A stretch of DNA of 30,117 nt, from the NCBI GenBank assembly GCA_937879875.1, contig CALFMN010000116.1, positions 1-30,117 of the forward strand, given 5' to 3'. How positions within the stretch are numbered: the stretch's first letter is position 1; each line of letters begins with the position of its first letter. Under the pieces are notes generated by a model that was given only the letters and a program-made list of their open reading frames with translations, was not told the origin of the DNA and ran no database searches. This document shows positions 1 to 8,028 of this stretch, piece by piece. A program made the translations under genes and the position numbers. The DNA is from an uncultured Chloroflexota bacterium. Lineage in GTDB: Bacteria > Chloroflexota > Dehalococcoidia > CAUJGQ01.

Positions 1-37
1 GCTTTGCCGCCAGGCAAAGCAGGGTTAGGTGCCCCGG
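1..37. repeat. Right end of a family-B palindromic repeat
   Basis: The window opens inside a repeat. Positions 1-20 form a perfect 8-bp stem with a 4-base loop (GCTTTGCC/GGCAAAGC), followed by CAGGGTTAGGTGCCCCGG. The same ending closes the full copy at 27946-28159, where the hairpin has a different sequence. Only the terminal part is visible here; the rest lies upstream of the window. Confidence 0.7.
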
Positions 38-171
38 CAGCCCGACACAACCGCGGCCGTGTAAGGGCACTGATACCCCGATCGTCCGGGGGATGAGGCT
101 GAGGCCGCGACACGGTACGCTGTGCGCGGATAGCCCTCTCCATCGTCCCGAATCCCGACGCGGAGCACGCT

Positions 172-1506
172 ATGACCAGCAACCCCGCGCGGCCGGCCAT
201 CGATTGGCCGGCGGTACAGGCCGAGGCGCTGGAGCACTTCGTCCGCTACCTGCGCATCCCCTCGGTCAACCCGCCGGGCAACGAGGCGCCGGCGGCCCGC
301 TTCTTCGGCAGCATCATCGAGGCGGCCGGCCTGCCATGCGAGTACATCGAGACGCAGCCCAACCGCGAGATCGTCGTGGCGCGGCTCGCCGGCAACGGCG
401 CGAAGGGCACGCTGATGCTCTGCAACCACACGGACGTGGTGCCGGTGGAAGAGCAGTTCTGGGACGTGCCCGCCTTCGAGGGCATCGTGCGCGACGGCTT
501 CGTCTTTGGCCGCGGCGCGGTGGACATGAAGGGCGCCGGCATCATGCAGCTTATGGCCTTCCTGCTGCTCGCCCGCAACCGCGTGCCGCTGGCGCGCGAT
601 ATTGTCTTCTGCGCCGTACCGGACGAAGAGGCCGGCGGGCGCTGGGGCATGCAGTGGCTCTGCGAGCAGCGGCCCGACCTCGTTGACGTCGAGTACGAGC
701 TGAACGAGGGTGGCATGGGCATGGACCGCGTGATGGGCAAGCCGGCGCGGCTGATCACCGTGGCCGTGGCCGAGAAGAAGATCTGCGGCCTGCGCCTGCG
801 CGCCGTGGGCAAGCCCGGCCACGGCAGCGTGCCGCACTTTGATAACAGCCTCGTGCATCTCGCCCGCGCCATCGCCCGCCTGGCCGACTGGGAGCGGGCG
901 CCGCGGCTCACGCCCATCGTGGCCGAGTATCTGCGCCGTCTGGCCGACGCCGGTCTGGTCGAGGCGCCTGACGGGGATCTGGAGAAGGTATTGCCCGATC
1001 TCGCCGCCTCGCATCCGCGCCAGGCGGCGATGTACATCAACACGCTCAACGCGACGACGTTCCATTCCGGCATCAAGATCAACGTCATCCCCGCGTTGAG
1101 CGAGGCGACGCTCGATTGCCGGCTGCTGCCCGACCAGGACCCGGAGGAGTGGCGCCAGCAGGTGATCGCCCGCATCGACGACGCACGCATCGAGGTCGAG
1201 TTCGCGCAGTTCCGCGGTGACACCGTCGCCAACGACTGGGACACGGAGCTGTTCCGCGTGATCCAGCAGGTGGTGAGTGAGGCGATGGAGGACGCCGTGG
1301 TCACGCCGGTGATGACGACGGGCGGCACAGACAACCGCTTTCTGCGCGAGCGCGGCATTCCGGCCTACGGCTTCATTCCCGCGCTGCTTTCGCCGGAGGA
1401 GCAGGCCGGCTTCCACGGCAACAACGAGAAGCTCAGCCTCGAAAACTTCAATCTTGGCTGCGAACTGACCTACGAGGTCGTGCGCCGCTTCTGCGCCGCC
1501 GGCTGA
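172..1506 (+). CDS. M20 family metallopeptidase (ArgE/DapE/CPG2-like)
   Basis: A 444-residue zinc-dependent amidohydrolase of the M20 family. These enzymes remove acyl or amino-acid groups from small peptides or N-acyl amino acids in the cytoplasm. The metal-site motifs are in the usual order: NHTDVV with H86 and D88, GRGAVDMKG with bridging D118, the PDEEAGG pair with general base E152 and metal ligand E153, and a late GFHGNNE histidine. GKPGHGS near residue 217 begins the lid/dimerisation domain. The length is typical. The ATG follows a GGAG with six bases between. It stands alone on the plus strand and a strong hairpin lies 100 bases after the stop. The substrate cannot be read from sequence; deacetylase, desuccinylase and carboxypeptidase are all possible. 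I see no signal peptide. Confidence 0.93.
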   Translation: MTSNPARPAIDWPAVQAEALEHFVRYLRIPSVNPPGNEAPAARFFGSIIEAAGLPCEYIETQPNREIVVARLAGNGAKGTLMLCNHTDVVPVEEQFWDVPAFEGIVRDGFVFGRGAVDMKGAGIMQLMAFLLLARNRVPLARDIVFCAVPDEEAGGRWGMQWLCEQRPDLVDVEYELNEGGMGMDRVMGKPARLITVAVAEKKICGLRLRAVGKPGHGSVPHFDNSLVHLARAIARLADWERAPRLTPIVAEYLRRLADAGLVEAPDGDLEKVLPDLAASHPRQAAMYINTLNATTFHSGIKINVIPALSEATLDCRLLPDQDPEEWRQQVIARIDDARIEVEFAQFRGDTVANDWDTELFRVIQQVVSEAMEDAVVTPVMTTGGTDNRFLRERGIPAYGFIPALLSPEEQAGFHGNNEKLSLENFNLGCELTYEVVRRFCAAG

Positions 1507-1607
1507 GGCGCGAGCGACGAGGGAATCGAGGGCGTGGACCGTAGGGCGGAAGGCAGGGGAATGCGGGAGCGCCTGCCATGCGCCTGCGGTGCTGCTAACC
1601 CACGGCA

Positions 1608-1630
1608 GGGGCCGTTCCGCGAACGGCCCC
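1608..1630. terminator. Strong hairpin between convergent genes
   Basis: GGGGCCGTTC and GAACGGCCCC form a perfect 10-bp stem with a CGC loop. It sits between the M20 gene and the convergent small gene ending at 1711, so it could terminate transcription from both sides. There is no T-run, so it is not a textbook rho-independent terminator. Confidence 0.5.
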
Positions 1631-1655
1631 CATGACACATGACACATGACACATG
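1631..1655. repeat. Seven-base tandem repeat (CATGACA)x3.6
   Basis: Three perfect CATGACA units plus a partial fourth (CATGG) directly abut the hairpin at 1608-1630. The array is short, intergenic and of unknown role. Its seven-base period matches the other short tandem tracts in this window, although the unit differs. Confidence 0.75.
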
Positions 1656-1710
1656 GTGCGTCAGCCGCGATCTACGGCACACCGGGCGACCGACGAAGGC
1701 TGTCCGAAGA

Positions 1711-1926
1711 TCAGCGCCGGTCCTGCTCCCCGCCCTGCTTCTCCGCGCCAAGCGTCGTAGGAATCGATGTCGACGGCGGATCGCTGGCAGGGAACGAATC
1801 GGCGCTCTCGGCGTCGAGCCTGTCCAGTTCGTCATCGTCGCTCGAAAGATGCTGCGGCATCTCCCCTTGCGCAGGCGTGACGTCGGCTTTGGACGGCCGT
1901 GCCTGTTGGCCGGTGGTGCGATCCAT
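1711..1926 (-). CDS. Small acidic protein with SFPASDPPS motif
   Basis: A 71-residue, strongly hydrophilic acidic protein. Its centre carries DAESADSFPASDPPS (about residues 37-51). A very similar (E)SFPASDPPS motif occurs in many short bacterial proteins of unknown function, which is the main reason to treat this as a real gene. The rest is low-complexity and probably disordered. ATG at 1926 is preferred over the TTG three bases upstream; an AAGGA lies about nine bases before it. It converges on the M20 gene. No function is proposed. Confidence 0.65.
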   Translation of the reverse strand: MDRTTGQQARPSKADVTPAQGEMPQHLSSDDDELDRLDAESADSFPASDPPSTSIPTTLGAEKQGGEQDRR

Positions 1927-2240
1927 CAAGATGTTCCTTCAGGACGTGGTCTGGCGCGGGGCCGTTTTCATCGTCTCGCCCGGGCGGGCGGCGGCGCATC
2001 CGCCGATCGGCTCTCATCACCCGTCATGCCGGTTGCGGCGCCATCGGCCAGGGCAATGGGGCACAGGCGTCGGGTTGCCGAACGGCTGTGCCTTATTGCA
2101 GAGCACCCCTGTACCCCTACCCCTGTGCCCCTATCCTTGCAGAGTCAGTCATTTTGCAGCCTGGTGGCGCGTGAGCAGGGCAGCCCACGCCACGGCCTCC
2201 TCGACCGGCCGCCACACGGCTGTGTCGAGCACGCTGCCCG
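1927..2240. other. Intergenic stretch with a short seven-base tract
   Basis: I see no convincing gene here. Open frames on the plus strand across 1640-2430 are by-products of the minus-strand gene at 2241-4502. The only structure noticed is the C-rich tract at 2106-2133, listed separately. Confidence 0.5.
2096..2144. repeat. C-rich seven-base tract flanked by 8-bp direct repeats
   Basis: On the minus strand 2106-2133 reads as four seven-base units: TAGGGGC, ACAGGGG, TAGGGGT, ACAGGGG. The tract is bracketed by two exact copies of TTGCAGAG (2096-2103 and 2137-2144). It lies about 100 bases beyond the stop of the minus-strand Fe-S gene and resembles the TAGGGAA tracts at 17098, 18439 and 27268. 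Confidence 0.6.
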
Positions 2241-4502
2241 TTAGTCGCCCGTCGCCGCCGGCTCCTGGACCGCGACTTCGAGCAGCTCCGAGATCTCCAT
2301 CGCGCGGATGCGGCCGCTCTCTTCCGGCTGCACGGCCGGAATCGCATCTTCGAACATCTGGATGCAGAACGGGCAGGCCACGGCGACGACATCCGCGCCG
2401 GTCGCGATCGCCTCTTCGGCCCGCACCTGGTTGACACGCCGGCCCTTGTGCTCTTCCAGCCAGATCATGCCGCCGCCCGCGCCGCAGCAGTAGCCCTGCT
2501 GGCGGTTGCGCGGCATCTCCACCAGTTCAAGCTCCGGAATCGATTCCAGCACCTGGCGCGGCGCCTCGTAGACACCGTTGTGCCGGCCGAGATAGCAGGA
2601 GTCGTGGAAGGTGACGCGCTGGCCGAAGGCGTTCTTGGGCTTGAGCTTGCCCTGCGCGATCAGCCCTTGCAGGAACTCCGAATGATGCGTGACCTCGAAC
2701 TGCACGCCGTAGTCGGGGTACTCGTTCCTGAACGTGTTGAAGCAGTGCGGGCAGTGCGTGATCACCTTCTTGACGTTCAGCGTCTTGAACAGCTGACCGT
2801 TGGCCTGCACCTGCATCTGGAACAGGAACTCGTTGCCCAGCCGCCGCGCCGGGTCGCCGTTGCAGGTCTCCTGCGCACCGAGTACGCCGAAGTCCACGCC
2901 CGCGTCCATCAGCAGGCGGATGATCGCCTGCGTGATCGGCACGTTGCGGTCTACCAGCGCCCCGGTGCAACCGACCCAGTAGAGATACTCCTGCTCGCCC
3001 GTGTACTCGGGCACCTGCACGTTCTCCATCCAACTGGTGCGCTGCAGTTGTGTGCCGCGCCAGGGGTGGCCGCGCTGCTCGATGTTCTGCAAGGCCGCCT
3101 GCGCCGTGGCCGGAATCGAGCCCTGATCCATGACCAGGTGGCGGCGAAAATCGACGATCGTGGGCACGTGCTCGATGAAGACGGGACAGGCCTCCATGCA
3201 GGCGCCGCAGGTACGGCAGGCCCAGAGCTGCTCTTCGGCGATCGTCTCGCCCACCAGCGCCTTCGCTGGTTCCGGCGGCTTCTGGCCGTGTTCCAGCGCG
3301 CTGGCGATGCCCGGCCCGAACTCGCTCATGTAGTTGCGCACGTTCTGGATAATCGACATCGGCGAGAGCGGCTGGCCGGCGATGTGCGAGGGGCAGTTGT
3401 CCGTGCAGCGCCCGCAGCGCACGCAGACATCCGTCTCGAAGAGCTGCTTCCAGCTCAGGTCTTGCAGCTTCGCGGCGCCGAAGGTCGCGTCCTCGGCCAG
3501 CGCGGCGTTCTCGTCCAGCAGGTTGGCGGGATAGCTCAGGCGGCCGTAGGGCTGCAGCGTCTTGAAAAAGCCGTTGGTGGGCGCGAGGAAGATGTGACCG
3601 AGTTTGGTCCAGGCGATCAGGCCAAGCCACAAAAAGGCCGCGGGCATATGCGTCCACCAGGAGAGCCGGTGCAGGTTCTCTTCGAGCGTTACGCTGGCGC
3701 CGAAGTGATTCATCACTTTGCCGACGAACCAGCCGGCCGGCGCCCAGTGCGACCAACCGCCGTGACCGTTGCGCAGCTCGGTGGCGCCGATGCGGAAGCC
3801 CTGCTGCAACAGGCCGGTGATCAGAATGAAGCCGAGCAGGCCGAGGATCGCCTGGTCCTCGCGGCGCATGTCCCACTGCAGGCGCGGCTTTTTTGACAGA
3901 TAGCGCCGCGAGAAGGCCATGCCGACGCCGAGCAGGCCGATCAGCCCGAAGACGTCGCCGAACAGCTTGTAGCCCAGATAAAACTGGCCGCGCAGGAAGG
4001 ACTCGCCGGCAAGCGGCACCCAGATTTCGTGGTCGATGAGGATCAGGTTCGTAACGATGAACAAGGCAACGATGCTGGAGTAGATACAGGTGTGAAACAC
4101 GGCCGCGTACGGGTCGCGCAGCACGCGCTGCGACGAGGCGCCGCGCGCGAAGGCGTTCTTCAGCCGGCGTAAGAGCTCGTTCGTGCGCAGGTCTTTGCGG
4201 CCGATGCGGTACAGCCGCATGCGGCGGTAAGGCACGTAGAGCAGCACGGAGACGAGCGCGGCGAGGAAGAGATAGATCGCCCAGCCGCCGACGATGTTCC
4301 ACTCAAAGACGCGGTGCGGCGTGTTCTCGGCCACGCCGTCGTTCTTCACCGCGGCCGCGACCAACGCGCCGCCGGCCAGCAGCACGATCCACACGCCCGC
4401 CGCAAGCCCGTTCAGCCGTAACCCGCGGCGCCCGCGCGGCGGTGATGCTGCCAGCGGCTGCACGTTCTCGTCCGCGTGCCCTCGTTCAGTAGCCATGATC
4501 AC
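2241..4502 (-). CDS. Membrane Fe-S oxidoreductase, ETF:menaquinone oxidoreductase / HdrD type
   Basis: A 753-residue protein. The N-terminal half has about six membrane helices (roughly 32-53, 70-92, 134-156, 177-199, 218-236, 286-306) like NarI/HdrE cytochrome b subunits; H137, H285 and H303 are possible haem ligands. Two ferredoxin motifs follow: C360-C363-C366-C370 and C429-C432-C435-C439. Two cysteine-rich (CCG) domains come last. The second is canonical (C636, C672-C673, C710, C713). The first has C512, then C547-N548-G549 where CC is usual, then C584 and C587. This arrangement matches membrane Fe-S proteins that pass electrons from electron-transfer flavoprotein to menaquinone in beta-oxidation. 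The acyl-CoA ligase and crotonase genes upstream fit that role; ETF genes are not in the window. The start is GTG at 4502 or ATG at 4496. A heterodisulfide reductase-like role is the alternative. Confidence 0.85.
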   Translation of the reverse strand: MIMATERGHADENVQPLAASPPRGRRGLRLNGLAAGVWIVLLAGGALVAAAVKNDGVAENTPHRVFEWNIVGGWAIYLFLAALVSVLLYVPYRRMRLYRIGRKDLRTNELLRRLKNAFARGASSQRVLRDPYAAVFHTCIYSSIVALFIVTNLILIDHEIWVPLAGESFLRGQFYLGYKLFGDVFGLIGLLGVGMAFSRRYLSKKPRLQWDMRREDQAILGLLGFILITGLLQQGFRIGATELRNGHGGWSHWAPAGWFVGKVMNHFGASVTLEENLHRLSWWTHMPAAFLWLGLIAWTKLGHIFLAPTNGFFKTLQPYGRLSYPANLLDENAALAEDATFGAAKLQDLSWKQLFETDVCVRCGRCTDNCPSHIAGQPLSPMSIIQNVRNYMSEFGPGIASALEHGQKPPEPAKALVGETIAEEQLWACRTCGACMEACPVFIEHVPTIVDFRRHLVMDQGSIPATAQAALQNIEQRGHPWRGTQLQRTSWMENVQVPEYTGEQEYLYWVGCTGALVDRNVPITQAIIRLLMDAGVDFGVLGAQETCNGDPARRLGNEFLFQMQVQANGQLFKTLNVKKVITHCPHCFNTFRNEYPDYGVQFEVTHHSEFLQGLIAQGKLKPKNAFGQRVTFHDSCYLGRHNGVYEAPRQVLESIPELELVEMPRNRQQGYCCGAGGGMIWLEEHKGRRVNQVRAEEAIATGADVVAVACPFCIQMFEDAIPAVQPEESGRIRAMEISELLEVAVQEPAATGD

Positions 4503-4530
4503 GCTGCCTTTGCGCCAGCCCGCGCTCGTC

Positions 4531-4691
4531 GGCCCTCACCCCCGTCCCCTCTCCCAATCCTGGGAGAGGGGCGATCCAGCTTGGAGCGTTCCGACCGATG
4601 AACGGTTAACCCGACAGCCTTTCGGATCGCTGCAAACACGATCGCCTCTTTCCCTCCAGGATTGGGGGAAAGGGGAGGGGGATAGAGGGCC
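4531..4691. repeat. Family-A palindromic element, copy 1
   Basis: An element of about 161 bp starting GGCCCTCACCCCC and ending GAGGGCC. Each end carries a hairpin around CCCAATCCTGGG or its complement, making imperfect terminal inverted repeats of about 45 bp, with GGTTAACC in the core. It fills the gap between the acyl-CoA ligase stop and the Fe-S gene start. Copies 2 and 3 are at 8379 and 27331. Confidence 0.8.
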
Positions 4692-4729
4692 GAAAGCCAC
4701 GGGCAAGCACAGCATTGTTACGCCCCAAA

Positions 4730-6292
4730 TCACCGCTCGTCCGGGCCGCCGTGCTGCTTGCGGATCTCTGTCTTCAAGACTTTGCCCAGGGCGTTGCGCG
4801 GCAGCTCGTCCACCACGGAGATGTAACGCGGCGTCTTGTAGCTGGCCAGGCGCGAGCGGGCGTACGTGCGCAGTTCGTCGCCGCTGGCGTGCTGGCCGTG
4901 CTTGAACACGACAACGGCCTTGACCTCTTCGCCCCACTCGACGTCGGGCACGCCGATCACCGCCGCCTCTTCGATCGCCGGGTGCTCTTCCAGCACGCCC
5001 TCGATCTCGCCTGAGGAGATGTTCTCGCCGCCGCGGATGATCAGGTCTTTCTTGCGCCCGGTGATGAAAAGATAGCGCTCGTCGTCCAGGTAGCCCACGT
5101 CGCCGGTGTGCAGCCAGTCGTCGATGATCGCGGAGTGCGTCGCCTCTTCCTGCTTGAAGTATTCGCGCATCACGCGGGCGCCGGAGACGCAGATCTCGCC
5201 CTCCTCGCCCATACCCACCAGTTCGTTGCGGTCGTTCATAATCGCCAGCTCGATGTCGTCCATCGGCCGGCCGACGGAGCGCAGGCGGTGCAGCTTCTGC
5301 TCTTTCTCCGCATCCGAAAGACCCTTGATGTCGTGGTCGTCGGGGCCGAGATAGGTCAGCGACGAGGTGCTCTCGGTCTGGCCGTAGGCGTTCATCAGGC
5401 CGCAGTCGAACTCTTCCACCGCGCGGCGCACGACCTCGTACGGCATCGGCGCGGCGCCGTAGGTGATCAGCTTGAGCGAGCTGATGTCGTAGTCCTTGAA
5501 CTTCGGGTGCTCCATGATGCGCTTCAGCATCGTCGGCACGACGAAGGCGTGCGTGACCTTCTCCTGCTGCACCGTCTTCAGCCAGACTTCCGGCTCGAAC
5601 TGCGGCAGGATCACCAGCGTGCGCCCGCCCCAGATCGAGGACATCATCGCCGTGGCGCCGGCGATGTGAAACAGCGGCACCGTCACCATCGTCTTGTCGT
5701 GGACCTCCGGCATCGCCGGCTCCATCGTGTTGGTCACGTAGGCGGTGAGCGTCAGATAGGTCAGCACCACGCCCTTGGGCAGCGCCGTCGTGCCGCTGGT
5801 GAAGATCAAGATCGTCGGGTCGTCGTCATCGATCTCGACGTACAGATCGTCGGGCGATCCGGATTCGAGCAACTGTGCGTAGCTCTGCATCCCTTCGACG
5901 GGCTTCTCGATGCAGAACAGGTGCTGCAAGCCGGTCAACTCGGCGCGGATGCGCCCGAGCAGGTCGAGATAGCGCTCGCCCACGAACAGCACCGACGCCT
6001 CGGACGTGTTGAGCATGTAGGTCAGCTCTTCGTCCTTGGCGCGGTAGTTGAGCGGCACGAACGTGACGCCGAGCTTGGCACAGGCGTAGTAGGCCTCGAC
6101 GTACTCGGCCGAGTTGACGGCCATCACCGCCAGCTTGCCGCCGCGGGCGAGGCCGCGTTCGGCCAGCGCGCTCGCCAGGCGGTTGGTGCGCTCCACCATC
6201 TCCATGTAGGTGATGCGCGTGTCGCCGCAGACCAGCGCCTCGCGGTCCGGCACGACGAACGAGCTGATTTGCAGGAACTCCGCGGTGTTCAT
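4730..6292 (-). CDS. AMP-forming acyl-CoA synthetase (FadD-like)
   Basis: A 520-residue ligase of the ANL superfamily. It activates a carboxylic acid with ATP and then transfers it to CoA. The phosphate-binding loop ILIFTSGTTALPKG is at 161-174, YGQTEST at 303-309 and the TGD aspartate is D398. The GRKKDLIIRGGENISSGEIE hinge starts at 412, and the adenylation lysine is K504 in LPRNALGKVLK. All key residues are present and the length is usual for medium- or long-chain ligases. ATG at 6292 follows GGGGAGG. It lies in the minus-strand block after the Rieske-like gene and before the membrane Fe-S gene, so it probably feeds beta-oxidation. The acyl substrate (fatty, aromatic or dicarboxylic) is not determinable. 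Confidence 0.92.
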   Translation of the reverse strand: MNTAEFLQISSFVVPDREALVCGDTRITYMEMVERTNRLASALAERGLARGGKLAVMAVNSAEYVEAYYACAKLGVTFVPLNYRAKDEELTYMLNTSEASVLFVGERYLDLLGRIRAELTGLQHLFCIEKPVEGMQSYAQLLESGSPDDLYVEIDDDDPTILIFTSGTTALPKGVVLTYLTLTAYVTNTMEPAMPEVHDKTMVTVPLFHIAGATAMMSSIWGGRTLVILPQFEPEVWLKTVQQEKVTHAFVVPTMLKRIMEHPKFKDYDISSLKLITYGAAPMPYEVVRRAVEEFDCGLMNAYGQTESTSSLTYLGPDDHDIKGLSDAEKEQKLHRLRSVGRPMDDIELAIMNDRNELVGMGEEGEICVSGARVMREYFKQEEATHSAIIDDWLHTGDVGYLDDERYLFITGRKKDLIIRGGENISSGEIEGVLEEHPAIEEAAVIGVPDVEWGEEVKAVVVFKHGQHASGDELRTYARSRLASYKTPRYISVVDELPRNALGKVLKTEIRKQHGGPDER

Positions 6293-6424
6293 GCTGCCTC
6301 CCCGGCCCCGGCGACGCGGCGGCCGCTGTTTGGGCGAGATGTAGGGGCTGTGCGCTGTCCGCGCAGATGAAGATACCGCGCCGGCCGCACCGAGAGAAGC
6401 TGCGCCCCCTCGGACGTTGCGAGC

Positions 6425-6961
6425 TTACGCGCTGCCAGAACGCAGCGCGACGCACGGCCGCGCCGGGCCGCCCGCTTGCGTCGCGCACTGCCGAATATCC
6501 ACGACCGCGTTCTTACCCGCAAGCCTGACAACGTGGTGCAGCAGCGGGGCGCCGCCGGCCTGCGCTGTGCCATCGCGCGCGAAGGTCGCGTCGCCGCAGC
6601 CGAGCCGGGCCTGAAACACGCCGCCGGAGAGATCGGGACGCCATTCGACGGCGCAAGCGCCCGTGCCGGCGGGCGGCGAGGGCAACGCCTCGTCCAGCGC
6701 CAGCAGCGAATCGTTCGGCTGAGCGACGATGTAGAGATGGCCGCGTGGCAGATAGGTCACGCCCGCGCTGGCCGCCGCGAGACGGGCGAGCGGCGCCGAG
6801 TAGCTGGAGCGGTCGCCGTGCACGAAGCAGGACCAAACGAGCGCCGACGCGCCCAGCACAAGCGCGCTGGCGCCGAGCCGCGGCAGCCAGCGCCGCAAAC
6901 CTCCCGCCGGCGCCGGGACGCCTGGCACGGACGGCGCTTCGTCCGCGAGGTCATCAGCCAT
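6425..6961 (-). CDS. Membrane-anchored Rieske-like domain lacking the 2Fe-2S ligands
   Basis: A 178-residue protein. Residues 1-25 are polar, one hydrophobic helix follows (about 26-46, LPRLGASALVLGASALVWSCF), and the rest is predicted to lie outside the membrane. GHLYIVAQPNDSLLALDEA, then ACAVEWRPDLSGGVFQARLG, then ATFARDGTAQAGGAPLLHHV follow the strand order of Rieske domains such as those of cytochrome bc/b6f complexes. However, where CxH and CxxH should bind the cluster the protein has LPS and ARLGCG. If the fold is right, no Rieske cluster can form. The ATG overlaps the last eight bases of crotonase 1, so translation is probably coupled. The Rieske assignment is my alignment by eye; an unrelated beta-rich exported protein is the alternative. 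Confidence 0.6.
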   Translation of the reverse strand: MADDLADEAPSVPGVPAPAGGLRRWLPRLGASALVLGASALVWSCFVHGDRSSYSAPLARLAAASAGVTYLPRGHLYIVAQPNDSLLALDEALPSPPAGTGACAVEWRPDLSGGVFQARLGCGDATFARDGTAQAGGAPLLHHVVRLAGKNAVVDIRQCATQAGGPARPCVALRSGSA

Positions 6962-7745
6962 CGTGCGGCCTCCAGCCGGCCAGTGCGCTGAGCCGGCCGG
7001 CGTCGGCTGCTTGCAGCGCGCGCTGCCCGAGCCGGTGCGAGGCCGCGAGCCCCTGCGGCAGCGGCAGATCCATCGCCACGCGCAATGCCTCGCGCGCCAG
7101 CCGGACTCCGAAAACGGGCCGGCGCAGCAGCCGTTCGGCAACGGCGCGTGCCTCGTCGTCGAGCCGTTCGCGCGGCACGACGGCGTGCACCATGCCCAGC
7201 GCCAGCGCCTGCTGCGCGTCGATCGGGTCGCCGGTCATGATCATGCCGAGCGCGACGCCGGGCGGAATATGCCGCGGCAGCGTTTGTGTGCCGCCGGCCG
7301 AGGGGATATAGCCCAGGTTGACTTCGGGCAAGCCGAAACGGGCGTCCTCAGCGGCGACGCGCAGGTCGCAGAGCAGGCTCAGCTCGCAGCCAGCGCCCAG
7401 CGCCCAGCCGTGCACAGCCGCGATCAGCGGCTTCTCCAGCGCCAGCATCAGCCCCCAGAGGTCGCGTTGCAGCCGTGCGTCGCGCGCCGCCAGATACGAC
7501 GGCGCGGTGCCGAACTCCTTCACGTCGGCGCCCGCACAGAACGCCCGCTCGCCGCTGCCGCGAATCACGATCACCTGCACGTCCGGGTCGTCGCGCACGG
7601 CCCGGAGCAGCGCCCAGAGCTGGTCGCGCATGACGAGGTTGACGGCGTTCAGCGCCTCCGGCCGGTTGAGCGCCAGCCAGGCGACCGCGCCGTCCTTCTC
7701 GAACAGAACCAGATCACCGCTGGCCACGCCGTCGGTGTTCGCCAT
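6954..7745 (-). CDS. Enoyl-CoA hydratase/isomerase (crotonase 1)
   Basis: A 263-residue crotonase. The oxyanion-hole segment AFCAGADVKEF is at 68-78 and GWALGAGCELSLLCDLRVA at 113-131. Both glutamates used for water addition in enoyl-CoA hydratases are present (E121 in GCELS, E141 in LPEVNLG), so 2-enoyl-CoA hydration is the most likely reaction. The GGTQTLPR helix follows. The gene starts 16 bases after the stop of the 79-residue small gene and its stop overlaps the start of the Rieske-like gene, which places it in a tight minus-strand operon. Isomerase or dehydratase variants of the family cannot be excluded. Confidence 0.9.
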   Translation of the reverse strand: MANTDGVASGDLVLFEKDGAVAWLALNRPEALNAVNLVMRDQLWALLRAVRDDPDVQVIVIRGSGERAFCAGADVKEFGTAPSYLAARDARLQRDLWGLMLALEKPLIAAVHGWALGAGCELSLLCDLRVAAEDARFGLPEVNLGYIPSAGGTQTLPRHIPPGVALGMIMTGDPIDAQQALALGMVHAVVPRERLDDEARAVAERLLRRPVFGVRLAREALRVAMDLPLPQGLAASHRLGQRALQAADAGRLSALAGWRPHDG

Positions 7746-7761
7746 CGCCGTGTTGCTCCGG

Positions 7762-8001
7762 TCAGATCCAGTCGTGCTTCTGAATCGGGCTGCGCTCGCG
7801 GGTGCGCATCACCCGCTCAAGGTCCAGATTCAGCTTCACCACCAGCGCCTTCATCGCCTCGCTGCCCTGGCGCATCTCGCTGCTGCGCCAGCGACGCAGA
7901 GCGGCACGATCTTCATCCGAGAGGTCTGTCTCGTCGATCACGGCCTTCGTGACCACGGAGAGCAAGCCCCAGACCTCATCGGGATTCAGTTCAACTTTCA
8001 T
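7762..8001 (-). CDS. Small protein of unknown function, tandem paralogue 2
   Basis: A 79-residue charged, helical-looking protein without membrane segments or cysteines. It aligns along most of its length with the 83-residue product of the gene directly upstream. Shared features are a tryptophan at about residue 11, an (I)D..(D/G)LS turn, the block LRRWR at about 35-40, then G..AM and a leucine-rich LN..L helix. The ATG at 8001 has GGAG nine bases upstream. It sits 16 bases before crotonase 1. I do not recognise the family. An adaptor or small subunit for the acyl-CoA enzymes is only a guess from position. Confidence 0.75.
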   Translation of the reverse strand: MKVELNPDEVWGLLSVVTKAVIDETDLSDEDRAALRRWRSSEMRQGSEAMKALVVKLNLDLERVMRTRERSPIQKHDWI

Positions 8002-8028
8002 CGGCGTCTGCTCCGGTTTCGTCTTCAG

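Noticed and set aside
1631..1655. CRISPR-like or minisatellite array
   Set aside because: Fewer than four seven-base units, no spacers, no cas genes.
1646..2434. 262-residue plus-strand open frame
   Set aside because: Arg/Pro/Ser-rich low-complexity product, runs antisense into the Fe-S protein gene, no ribosome site; a by-product of high GC.
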